Below are positions 11,374 through 21,607 of a stretch of 64,000 bases of DNA, piece after piece. Below the pieces are notes generated by a model that was not told the origin of the DNA, did not search any database, and was given only the letters and a program-made list of their open reading frames with translations. Source of the DNA: Tetraselmis striata (taxonomy: Eukaryota; Chlorophyta; Chlorodendrophyceae; Chlorodendrales; Chlorodendraceae); NCBI GenBank assembly GCA_006384855.1, contig VCJN01001600.1, positions 1 to 64,000 on the forward strand. The letters are read 5' to 3'. The stretch's first letter is position 1; every line of letters begins with the position of its first letter. A program made the translations under genes and the position numbers.

Positions 11374-12110
11374 CATCATTACGTAGGCGTCATATTTTCA
11401 TGGCATGTCGTAAAACGATCTGTAGTATCCGGAATAAAAGTGTCGCATCTAGCCATACCAAATAAAGAAATCATGGGTGTAATTAAATTGTGTTTCCAAC
11501 AGCATTATTGTATTGCGAGTGGCGTGTTTAACTTCAAAAATATGCCATTGCCGACGGATACATCAAATTGCTCCGCATCTGCACCCAAGCAACAACAGGT
11601 TTAGGCCTCGCGCCACTCCACACTAGTGGGTCTTAGTGACTACATTAATATATTAGTCATACTGGTGCTCTATGGAAAGAAGAATCTGTTGCTTTCTCGA
11701 CTGCGCCTCGATCGCGACCCGCGGCCATATCGGAAGTGGGGTAATAAGCTGTACGGCCCAATTATACATGTGCCAAACCCACCATCACCACTCCCACAGG
11801 GCAGCGAGGGCGTGTTCCAACGCAGTGGGAGGAACATGGTCGCACCCTAGGCGCTTACCTTTGTCGATGATAGGATAGGTAGCCCTCAAAGGCTGTCTGC
11901 CACGCGGGTGGCATGGGGGCAGCTCCCGGAGTCCCGGGGTGCTATTTCCCCTTCTGGTTTCCTTCCCCCTCCCCCTTCTCCCATATTATGTAGGCGCCTT
12001 GTTTTCCTGGCATGTTGTATAACAATATGTATTGCGACTAAATGTGTCGCATGATGTAGCCATTCCGATAATCGAAAATAAACAAAAACGTGTTTGTGAT
12101 GAAATGTTTG
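11374..12110 (+). repeat. Degenerate dispersed repeat family R1, first set
   Basis: Two internal copies of a roughly 110-bp segment (about 11380-11480 and 11985-12095) share tatgtaggcg, catggcatgt/ctggcatgtt and gtgtcgcat, with a similar 3' end. The middle part (11600-11960) matches 13590-13975, sharing the words tgtgccaaacccacca, atattagtc/atattggtc and the tcgcgcctcgagcg-like region. Divergence is high, so these are old copies. No coding frame survives. Confidence 0.5.
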
Positions 12111-12129
12111 TGTTCGTATATAATATTTT

Positions 12130-12560
12130 TTTATAAATCTGGCGGCACCACCAACGCCCTTCTCGGGCGGAGGATCATGAGTGCCGCAGCCATGGCGGCA
12201 CCACCTCCACCTCCACATGATGGGCGTTGGTAACCCCCAAGATCCGTGCCGGGCTCGGTGCGGTAGGCGGGGGCTGAGCGGGGTGGCCGGTTGTCGCTGA
12301 TCCTCGGATAGTGCGACGACCGGGGAGCCCCACGGGGGACTTCTCAAATAATACGCGTAAACCCGGTAGCGCATGCATGCGGGCTCCGTTGGGCAGAAGC
12401 CATGCACGGGGGCTGCCAAAAATAATTCTTGTACGACCTCATTCTTGCGTCGGCCTCTTTGTGAAACTGCCTACGGGTAGGGAGGGGTTATGTACGACTC
12501 ACACGGGGCAGCCTATCTACTTGCGTGGGTTGTTCGAAATATATCGTGTGACCTAGCTAC
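12130..12560 (+). repeat. Dispersed repeat R2, copy 1
   Basis: A segment of about 430 bp is shared with 44215-44650 in the opposite orientation. Shared landmarks in order: ggcggcac-cacc, gctgagcggggtggccggtt, gcgacgaccggggagccc, aaataatac, ccggtagcgcatg, a tacgacctc-cgtcggcctct stretch, and gtacgactc-cggg-gcagcct. Function unknown; the size suits a non-autonomous mobile element. Confidence 0.6.
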
Positions 12561-12564
12561 CGGT

Positions 12565-12800
12565 GGCTTCTCATGTATCTCTCGTCGTAGTCCCGCGGTA
12601 GCGCCTGCTGGCGCCGCCGGGCAGCATCCATGTACGGGGGGCTGCTAAAAACAATTCATGTATGGCATATAGCGGCCTTTCGTCGGCCTCTCCGAGATCA
12701 GCCTTGTGGGGGAAAGGGCATGTACGACTCGGTCGGGGGCAGCCTACTCGCGAGGACTGTTCGAAAAATGCTGTGCGATCCGCCCAGTAGTACGGGGGGC
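12565..12800 (+). repeat. Dispersed repeat R2, copy 2 (3' part)
   Basis: Repeats the last half of R2 directly downstream of copy 1: gcagcatccatgtacggggg, ggctgctaaaaacaattcatg, cgtcggcctctccgagatc, gtacgactcggtcgggggca, ctcgcgagga. It is closer to the 44 kb copy than copy 1 is. Confidence 0.6.
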
Positions 12801-13589
12801 ATTGCAATACTCGGCACAACCGTGCATGGTGGTGGCTGTAATTAATGCAGCCGTGCACGGGGTAAGGAAGCCGCCCTCGGGCGGTGAACTCGATCAGGAT
12901 CGTAAGCAGGTGGCTACCGCGCGTCGGGCGATCCGGCATCGGTGTAGGTGCCGCACATGATCGGAGATAGAGCATACGGCCAGCGGTGCAGGTGGGGAGG
13001 GGGGGGGGGTGCTTGTTTTCCCCGCCTTCATCTCCGATCTCCGAGGATGTTCGGGGACACCGCTGGCAATTGCTCAAGGCGGGGGCTGATCCCAACAGCG
13101 CGACGGCAGAGCGGCTTTGCCGCTTGGCCGTAGCCGGTGGAGCGTACGTAGCGCTCGTGCAGGCTGCGACTTCCGGGGGAGAATAACCGGCGGGAAAATG
13201 AACTTATACGGCACCGTCACATGGCCTATCACGGATTTCTGCGGTTGGGCTAGCGACTGCATGCTAGCGCCCTTGTACGAGCGTCATGAACCCCCGTACG
13301 ACTCACGTGTAGTGTATTGTATTACTGATGCAAAAATAGTACCGTACCCCAACATGCCATGCCTTTGGAGGGATGATGCACGCTACGCGCTTTCATTTTC
13401 GGACCTTATGCGGTTTCGTGCAGCAGCTGCGACGTAAGACACCTTGCCAGTTTCGCAAAAAACTGAGCAGGAATAAAGTTAAAAGAATTTTCATTTTTCA
13501 AGTATTTTGTGACGTATATTATTCAAAAAATTGCCGTACCGGCGCCCTGGCGCGGACACATCATTTTTTTCTCGGCGTCGGTAGCCAAT

Positions 13590-13975
13590 AGCAGGTTCGG
13601 GCCTGGCACCAGCTACATTAATTGATATATTGGTCGCATTGTTGCTCTTGCGATCGCGCCTCGAGCGCGGCGCTCCGCCACACTGCAAGTGGTGTGAATA
13701 AGTTGTGCGGCCGCAATTATATTGGACACCCCAATCACGAAATCCTACGGACCGAGACAGTCTGCCCGTTCGTAAACCTGTGCCAAACCCACCAAGTAGG
13801 GCAACACATAAGGCAGCCAAAGGCATGCCCCAAGACATTGTGGGGGGTGTAGAAACAGCATGGATGACGCCCCGTGCGGGCTTGCAAGCCTTCCATGCAT
13901 GGCGCTCCTCAAGGGCTGCCACGTTGGTGGCATGAGGATAGCTCCCGGGCATGTTGCTTTTATCCCCTCTTGTTC
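13590..13975 (+). repeat. Dispersed repeat R1, second set
   Basis: Degenerate copy of 11600-11960. Both begin with a 'gcctcgcgccac/gcctggcacc' word and a 'tacattaat...atatt' word. Both end in a 'gtggcat...agctcccg' word followed by pyrimidine-rich DNA. Confidence 0.5.
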
Positions 13976-14356
13976 CTCCCTTTCCCCCTCTAGCTATTTC
14001 CCGATGTTTTCCCTCCATTATCCATGTCTCTCCCCAGCAGTCCCCCCTTTTCACTCCCCCCCCCCCCCCCCTTTCCCTCTTCTCCATCCCTTTCCCTCTC
14101 TTTTCCTCCATTTCCCTCTTCTCCCTCTTTTCTTCCTCCTTTTCTCCCTTCCTTGTCTTTCCCTCGTTGTTCCATACTGTTTTCCCGTATATTTTCCCTC
14201 CCTTGTTATCCCTTTCCCTCTTTCTCGTCCTTTTTCCGCCCTTTCCCCCGCCATTGCCCTTCATTTCCCCTCTTTTCGTCCTTTTCCTCTCCTTTTCGTC
14301 CTTTTCTCCTCCCGTTTCCTTCCTTTCTCCTCACTTTTTCCCTTCTCCCTTTTCTT
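13965..14356 (+). repeat. Long polypyrimidine tract (CCCTTTT-type)
   Basis: Almost 400 bases are more than 90 percent C and T on the plus strand, built from irregular CCCTTTTC, TTTCCCTC and TTCGTCC words. Every frame through it is a Pro/Ser/Leu/Phe or Lys/Arg/Glu/Gly string, so those frames are composition artefacts. Such tracts can form triplex DNA. Confidence 0.85.
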
Positions 14357-14469
14357 GACTACAGCTTCGGCCCGTGGCACGCCACTACTGCTGGCGGTAC
14401 GGGTAGTCGCTACGTTGTAAGGTAAAAGTTCGCCCCGGGACATCGGCCGAAGCCGCCCCAACACTCGAC

Positions 14470-14715
14470 CTCTGCAGTCGTAGGTATGACATGGCCTTGG
14501 ACCATTGTCTCATTCGAGCCCCGAAGGGCTAATGCATCAATTGGGTAAACCCAGGACACGCCGGGACGATATTGCCGGAATACATCGGCCAGGAGTCGAT
14601 CCCGGGACCTCTCGCATACGAGACGACCGCTCAACGGAGGGGACAAGGAATGTACCTACGCTCCGTTACTGTATTCATCGCGAGCAGAAGGCTCGCCCAG
14701 TCGCCGGCCATAGCG
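14470..14715 (-). repeat. tRNA-derived SINE-like repeat, copy 2
   Basis: Read on the minus strand it starts with a tRNA-like head: ttgagcggtcgtctcgtatg, then a T-arm-like cccgggatcgactcctgg. The shared body follows: tgggtttaccca, ttgatgcattagccctt, ggggctcgaatgagaca. Its body is about 80-85 percent identical by eye to the copy at 3.9 kb. Confidence 0.55.
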
Positions 14716-14739
14716 ACTAGGGTAGTCGCTGAATAAATT

Positions 14740-15910
14740 ATTATTATCGAAAAACTAAATTATTGTCGTATCGTCAGCAGCATTGGCACATGATGTACGG
14801 GTATGGGTAGTACGAGAAACGAATGCAGGCACCTATGCTGAATATTATTTATAATATATTACATCAGGGTTTTAAGAAATGCGCACTGCAAAGAGAACTG
14901 ACCCACCTATGAGCCCTCAATTATAAGCAGGCTTAAGTACATGTGTATTGACTATGTAGATACTGTACGTGCACACCAGCAGCAGTAGTATCCGCATGTC
15001 TTTTCCTCAATAATGTACATTAGTACATTACTCATAGCTGCCCGTTTTCTGTATGTACTCAATAATGTACATGTACGGGTACTTGCATCCGCATGTGCAT
15101 AGTGTGAAGTAAACACTCGACAATAAATTACTACGGCGCTACAGCCAGTCACGGAACTGATAGGGTTGGGTGATATGCCATTTAGCAATCCCAGGCCTCC
15201 GGCTGCAAGGGGCGCATCTAGCGACTAATGTCCACGCCGCGGTACGAGTACCATGTACTGTATACACCTCACCCGGCCATATACAGATGATCATATATTC
15301 GTCATTATTAATCAGTTATTTATCAGTACCTGCTGGAAAAGTGCGAGTACGGGTAATTGTAGTTTTGGTCGCTCCGATCATCGGTCATTTCGGACTGCCT
15401 AGACATCAGGTGTAATAATAAATTCCCTATAGTTTTGGCCCTAGCGACCCTGATAAATCTAGCAACCATAAATTAAGTGATAACCCACTGATCCGCCAGA
15501 TGTAATCAAAGCCATCTGCAACCCAGCCGTAAATAACCAAACCCGTCAATCCGTCACATGTGCACGCTACGGCTCCATAGTCGGCGTGCAAGTTGCGCGC
15601 CATAGCCGATATTTGTCATTATTGGGGCCTTAGCAACGATGGGGCGAGGAGAATATGATTGAAATTCATATCATGCTGCAGGAATACAGCTGCTTACAGC
15701 ACCAGTAGAGTCGGGCGAGGGAAGAGTACTAATGTACCACGGACGGCAGGCAGCGCTTGCTGAATACCTGTACCTGTAGGCGTAAGGATTAATCCTTAGT
15801 AGTCTCTACGCGCATATACAGTCGCTCTTCTGTGCGCATTTGTTAATTAACTTCAGCACTTATTAAGAAAAGTTACTGGTCGCTCTGCTTACGTAAACCC
15901 TTAGGCTGCA
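14740..15910. other. AT-richer intergenic DNA
   Basis: No supported frame. Repeated atgtacat and gtacgggta words occur near 15.0-15.4 kb. Confidence 0.5.
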
Positions 15911-15914
15911 TTTC

Positions 15915-16804
15915 ATTTTCGGCCGTAACCGTAGTCGCAAAGATTCGTACGGGTACTAAAATGCTCGTAGGAACCGCAAATTCGGCATGTTTACGGTTGC
16001 AGCCGGCACCGTGAAAAGTGACATCTAAGTATCCGCCGTTATTTTCCTTGTCGCCCTCGCCCTCGTCCTCATCCCCTTCGTTCGTCCTCGTTGCCGCCGT
16101 CCTCGTCATCCTCTGTGATCCTCCTGATCGCTGTCCTCTGGTTGTTACCCCGCACGGCGCGGTAAGCCAACCAACTTCCAGGCCCAACGTGCTCTTCGTT
16201 CTCCTCGTCCGCCCAGAAGTCGTCGTCATCCATGCCCGTAGCGCATGGAAGCGGGGCTTGCGGCCGCGGCGGCGCGGGCGAGGGGGGGGGGGATTGGTGG
16301 CCATAGAGCAAGCGCTTGGGAGTGTTGTCGCCTGATGAGCACCCAACACGGCACGATGTGGGCGGGCGACTGGCAAATGAGCGCCAGTTCAGTGTCGTTG
16401 TGTCGCACCCTCTCAGTCCTGGTAGTTCAAACGTTGAAACGGGCCCAGCATCAGCACGCCCTGGCGCTCGGGCTGGGGCCGGGCCGAGCAGCAAGCAGGG
16501 CGCCGCGTGGCCTCTACGACCCTTTGGCCTTTGCGGCCGGCCTATACATTGCGCTGAACATGTATATTATGCGTAAAGTATTACTTCGATTTACGGCTCA
16601 GTGAGCCATATTTAGGGCGGTCGTAAATATTGCGATATTTGCGACCAGAGAGGCCAGCCGCATATCATCGAGCCGCAAATCCGCCAGTTTACGGTTACGG
16701 CTCAATAATACAACTCCGTGTTAAGGCGTTTACGACTATTCGCGAGCCGCAACCGTAAATTCGAACCGGGTACCCGTACGATTATTGCGGTTACGGCCAA
16801 AAAT
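15915..16804. mobile_element. Non-autonomous DNA transposon-like element (890 bp)
   Basis: The first 17 bases (attttcggccgtaaccg) and the last 17 bases reverse-complemented (atttttggccgtaaccg) match at 16 of 17 positions. Imperfect inverted homology continues about 80 bases inward with the same order of words (cgtacgggtac, then tttacggttgc). The subterminal zones carry many copies of ttacgg or its complement, like transposase-binding clusters. I find no clear target-site duplication and no transposase, so the superfamily is unassigned. The length suits a MITE-like derivative. Confidence 0.6.
16069..16233 (-). CDS. Small acidic ORF inside the TIR element
   Basis: An ATG at 16231-16233 opens 54 codons beginning MDDDDFWADEENEEHVGPGS, with a second acidic patch (TEDDEDGGNEDER) before the stop. 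The frame is also open upstream of the ATG. It could be a captured host exon fragment or a chance frame in a GAT/GAG-rich stretch. No family is recognised. Confidence 0.25.
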   Translation of the reverse strand: MDDDDFWADEENEEHVGPGSWLAYRAVRGNNQRTAIRRITEDDEDGGNEDERRG

Positions 16805-16859
16805 AATTATTACATGAGCTAGCAGCAGAAGGCGATATCGGAAATCACCAAAATAAAAG

Positions 16860-18213
16860 GCAATCAGAAAGGTCCTCTACATCGACTGCGGGCGGGGTGG
16901 AAGCAGTAACATGAGAAGACGCAAAGTGGGCACGAGCACACGCATCAGACTTGGCCATCTGCACACCGGCAGAGAGAATGCCGCCCAGGGTACCATGCAC
17001 GCAAGCCAAGACCCGCTGCAACAGCCCCCGCCGTGTGCGCGACAGGTGACAGCGGAACTCAGCAGGTTGGCCGGCGACAAAGTTTCGAAGTGCCTGAACG
17101 GATTGACCACGAAGAAAGCAAGAGGTCGGGGCGGAAGGACCGCCAGGGAAGTTGCGCACAGCCAACAGCACCGCGAAGATGTAGACCACAGTCAAAGCGG
17201 ACTTCCCGAGTCGGCCGCGGTCCTCAACCACAAAAGGGTAGTACCGGTGAACACGCACCCTGCACTGGGGCGGAAGACGCCCGGTCCGCTGCCAACTTAG
17301 CATGCTCCGCCTCGGTCGCCGCGATTCCCGGGATGCACCAGCGGGGGTCGTTGCTCCAAGTGGGGGTCGTGGAGGACACGCACGCGAAGTCGATCATGTA
17401 ATCGCACGCTGCCCCTCCCCACCCCGCCAGCGTCAGGTCCGACGGCCGCGAGCGGTCCGCTGGGCGCAGCCCACTCGTCTCAAGGGTCAAGTCGCCGGCT
17501 CCCGACCGGTCCCGGTCAAGCACCGCCCCCGCATCAATTGCCACAGATGCCCACAGATTCTTCAAAGCGGTATGCATGCGGTGCTTGTAGTTCGCTACGG
17601 GGCATATGGGTAGATGATCCACGATGAAATCCGTAGCGCTCCGGTTCGAGCCATCCGTAGAGCGAAGCCATAAGGGATCAATACCACACGTTGGGCCAGG
17701 GCAAGTGACAAGCGCGGAACCTCCGCGCGGGCAAAGGCCCAGTACCCGCGCAGCGGCGGCCGCATAAGCAGCATGGGGAATCTTGCGGGCGGACTCGTGA
17801 TCCGACTGGAAAAGCGATAGGGAGCCCGGCCCGCACGCGCTGTACAGGCGCAGGGTATCAAGTCGCGAGGCCGCTGCACGAGTACGTTGGAAGCTGAGAT
17901 CGAGGGCCACGAAGTCACGCAAGCGAATCGCACGGCTGAGGTGGCGTTGGACAACCATGGTCGTGGGTTGATCATCGGAGGTCGCACCCGAACCCGTACC
18001 CGAGGGCGGAGCAGTAGAACCTGGCAGCGATTCTGGGAGGGAAACAGTGGCTGCTGACGGAGGGTGTGCCACTAATTCGCCCGGCGACGGTATCCTCAGA
18101 GCTACAAAAGCGCATGTAGTAACGGTATTGGCAGTACTCGTACCACCGATAGGAAGCAATTGCTGGGCAGCAGAGGCGGCCTCACCAGTACCAACTCCAA
18201 GAGGAGCGGCCAA
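16860..18213 (-). mobile_element. Non-LTR-retrotransposon-like endonuclease region, broken
   Basis: Minus-strand protein pieces resemble the C-terminal part of a class of algal and protist retroelement polyproteins. The order is a Cys/His cluster (CPGPTCG, then HLPICPVANYKHRMH), a restriction-endonuclease-like core (RPADRSRPSDLTLAGWGG, then DYMIDFACV), and in another frame PFVVEDRGRLGKSAL with a helical tail. No reverse transcriptase is seen upstream, where the DIRS-order element begins. The frame is broken at least once, so this is a remnant. Family assignment is from memory of the motif order. Confidence 0.45.
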
Positions 18214-18479
18214 AAATGAAATGCAGCCTTATGACATCTCGCGCGTAAGCCCGGTGAGATAAAGGTATTTTAATTGTACCTGATATACCGGGTACCTCCT
18301 CTGAAAAGTAGTCGCTATGTCGTCCCATAGCAAACGATCAAAAGCACTCGACATCGCACATTTCAAGTTGAGTCTGGTTTTGCCAAAAAGGTCGCGCATG
18401 CTGTTTTACACGCTCAAGAGCCGAAATTGGCAGGATGGTTCAGCGAAAGCGTGGAGGGAAAACGGAGTCAGGGGGGGGG

Positions 18480-18656
18480 GGCTGCGTGGAACGCAGCGAA
18501 AACTGGAAGATGGCAGGCTCAGCTGTTATGGCTGCTTTTATGTCTACTCGTGCTGCACCCAAAAAGGTGCCTAGTTCCCGTACCACTGAGCAGCACTTGT
18601 AGCTGAAAAACGGTTAGGTCAAGGGAGGAAACCCCATAAACTAGTTTAGATCATTT
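18480..18656 (-). repeat. Split direct repeat A2 of the RT-less element
   Basis: About 177 bases nearly identical to 21421-21607, including gctgcgtggaacgcagcg at one end and aaactagtttagatcat at the other. The near-identity suggests recent insertion. Confidence 0.9.
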
Positions 18657-21420
18657 CAAGTTGAGTCTGGTTTTGCCAGTTATGAGCGAACGGAGAGAGC
18701 GGTGGATTGACGGAGAAGGGGTAGCGCCAGGTCATGAAGGAGGCACCTGGAAGGCCACCGCTGCGGAGTCCTGTTGGACTTGGAAGTGGCGGAGGGGGGC
18801 GATGTGGCCAAAGAAGAACCATGCGCCAGGTGAAGGAAGAACGTTGGATGGAGTCGATGTAGTCCAGAACGACGTCGGAGTTAGTGGCCCAGCCGCCTTG
18901 GTAGCGAATGTGGGACAGTGGTACTCCGATGGCGTTGGCCGCAGATGCTGCTCCCTTGCGAAGGCTGTGTGAGGTCCATGAAGTGCCGGCGGGAGGGGCA
19001 GCACCGACAAGACGGACGGCTGTAGACAGCCAGTCCGACATTGTAGCGGCAGTCCAAGGTTTTGACTGCTCGCTCGGGGTGACCGCCCAGAAGTTTGTTT
19101 CAGCCAAGGCAATAGTAACCAGGGGGGGCAGACTGTATCGTGTCGATGAAGTGATGTAGGAGACGTGCAACACGGGGGTGCTCTCACACCGGAAGGAGAA
19201 GTACGCACAGGTCGTCGGGTCCCCGTCGGCCAGCGCGGCCTTTCTCGCGGTACACCTGCAGGGTAGTGTTGTAATCGTCGACATGCACATCCCGCACTCG
19301 GCAGGAGACGGCAGTAAGTCCTCTGGCAAAGAACATGAAGTTGACAACCGAGGCCACGAGGGCTCAGAAGTCGTGTTGGTACTCTGGGGTGGGAACAGAC
19401 ACAATCAGCTCGGCCATTGTGACGAAGCGGTAGGCTACATGCGCATGCATCAGCAGGCAGAGGAACTCGCAAAGGGGCGGCTTCCAGATGGCGCTGCCGC
19501 AGCATCAGCCCACGCCTTGCCGAAGTGAGATGTAGGCTGTCCTTGGCGATTGGGTTGAGGTTGTGCAGTTCGAAGAACGTGTTGATTGCAGACAAGTAGG
19601 GTTGCAGTGACTTAGCTCCAATGTGCCCTCGCTCACCAATCCAGGCGACGTACCGGACGACAGTAGCAGTGGTCGCCTCCAGCGGGCTGATGTTCTCGGA
19701 GTCGTGGCAGAACTCCAAGAACTGAGACAGTCTGCCGGCGTAGCTCTTGAGTGTCTGAGCGGTGAGGGAGCTGAAGAGCAGGTGAGCTGGTCGAGTGTCC
19801 GTTGTCCTAGCTCGCCTGAGCCGAAAGCATCATGCAGTCGAGATCGCAGTGAAGCAGCCCAAGGAGCGACAGCTTCGGGCTCGTCAATTACGTAACTGCG
19901 TCGTTTTACCGACAGAGTTCCAGAGGTGCGACTAATGTTTGCAAAGTACTCGGCAGCAACGGTTAGATTCCCGGCGGCTGGCCGGTAATTGCTGGTGGGT
20001 TTGCAGTAGCACCAGTACGGGTTTGCGGGGCTAGGTTCAGGTAGGAGGGCCGCCCCGCGCGCCCTTCGCGCTCGTAGCGCATGTCACGTGCGTAACGTAC
20101 ACGCGCGAAGCTTGGTCGTTGCGAACCAGTTGTGACACGCAATGTAACAATCGACGGACGCAGTGATGGAATGGTACGGGAGGCGGCTGGTTGAGCCGCC
20201 ATGTGCATGTGTGCGAATGCTTGAGCCGCACTCGGCTGTAGCTGTAAGAATCGCCGCACCGAGGAAGGTCTAAATGAAGTATGTAAGGTGGGGGGGTCAG
20301 GTCCAGACACAGGGCGCTCATCCCGTCGTTGAGCTGCAAGGGTGCGTTTTGCGGCGATCACCGAAAGGTGGCCTCGCAAGGCTCCAGCAGCTCCGACGAA
20401 AGGCGCCCCACACCGTCACTCTTGCTCACTTTCGCGGCCACGCCCGCGTCCACCGCCACGTCCGCGTCCGCGTCCGCGACCTGCAGATGCTGCCGCCACC
20501 CGAGCAGTGGCGGTTGCATGCTTTGGCGCTGCTGGCCACAGTCGCCTCGAAGACGCTACGCTCGTAGTCCCTCATGAGGTCCCCAAGAATCGCGGAACCC
20601 AGATGCTCAGAAGCAAGCTGAAAGTGTTGAGCTCGCAGCACGTTCAGAACACCTTGGTCACCGTGCACACGCTTGACCTCAATAAGCCTCCGTAGGAAGG
20701 CTAAACGAAAGCGAAACGCCTTGTCGATGGCTTCGGCATGGTTCCGAGCTCTCGCGAGGTAGGGGGTGAAGTCCTGATTTGTAGCAGGGAAGTAAGGCAG
20801 CAGCTCGTCGAGAGCTACGAAAAGTGCGGCCATGTGGGCGCCGAAACACGACATCCATAGATACTCCTCATGGGCCGGCACACGCCGGTCATCCTGCTTG
20901 AGGTACTCGTTCGTCAGGTCGGTGCTCGGGGGGAAGAGCCCATGCATCCGGCGGCTGACCGGCCTCGTAACCAGACTCTGCTCTCTGCAGTAGTAGTTCT
21001 GGCACCGCGAGGTATAGTCATCCTCATCACTTTTATCTCACGGATTTTGCTCCGACATGGCCGCTCTGGGCTAGCTCTAGCAAGTCGGGGCGCTCTGCGG
21101 CTCCCCCGCTGCATGTCGGCTGTCCCGCGATGCGCTGCCCGGAACCGGAACCATGTGCTCCTTCTCCATCAACAACGCGCTCACGAGCCGTCTGTTGGGC
21201 CATCGCAGTAGCAAGCTCTCGCAAGAATGTAGACTGGGCCTTCACGTCTGCGTGTAGCGACTCGAGCGTCGGCTCAACGACGGGTTCTTCTCCATCTGGC
21301 ATGGTAACGCACGGGCGTACGGATGAGAATATCACACACGGGTGGTGAGCCGGGTGTGGTCTTGAACAACGTGGCTGGGGTGACCTTGCTCGCAACATGT
21401 TACGAGACGGTTTTAACATC

Positions 21421-21607
21421 GCTGCGTGGAACGCAGCGAAAACTGGAAGATGGCAGGCTCAGCTGTTATGGCTGCTTTTATGTCTACTCGTGCTGCACCC
21501 AAAAAGGGCGCAACGACAGGTGCCTAGTTCCCGTACCACTGAGCAGCACTTGTAGCTGAAAAGCGGTTAGGTCAAGGGAGGAAACCCCATAAACTAGTTT
21601 AGATCAT
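21421..21607 (-). repeat. Split direct repeat A1 of the RT-less element
   Basis: Outer 5' repeat, read on the minus strand. It marks the right end of the element. Confidence 0.9.

Larger units (their letters stand above)
18358..21607 (-). mobile_element. DIRS-order (PAT/Ngaro-like) element lacking a visible RT
   Basis: Layout on the minus strand is A1 (21421-21607), a gag-like region (about 20.4-21.4 kb), a tyrosine recombinase region (about 18.7-19.9 kb), B1 (18656-18680), A2 (18480-18656) and B2 (18360-18384). This A1-ORFs-B1-A2-B2 arrangement is the split-direct-repeat signature of PAT and Ngaro elements. No reverse transcriptase/RNase H section is recognisable between gag-like and recombinase regions, unlike the elements at 35 and 53 kb. 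A1 and A2 are nearly identical, so the insertion looks young. The coding part carries a few breaks. Confidence 0.75.

Noticed and set aside
13860-14464. Several frames of 60-250 codons over 13.5-14.5 kb
   Set aside because: They are products of the pyrimidine tract and have no domain.
19963-20379. 139-codon minus-strand frame between gag-like and recombinase regions
   Set aside because: Looked for an RT motif and found none. The residue pattern is unremarkable, so it is treated as non-coding spacer of the element.
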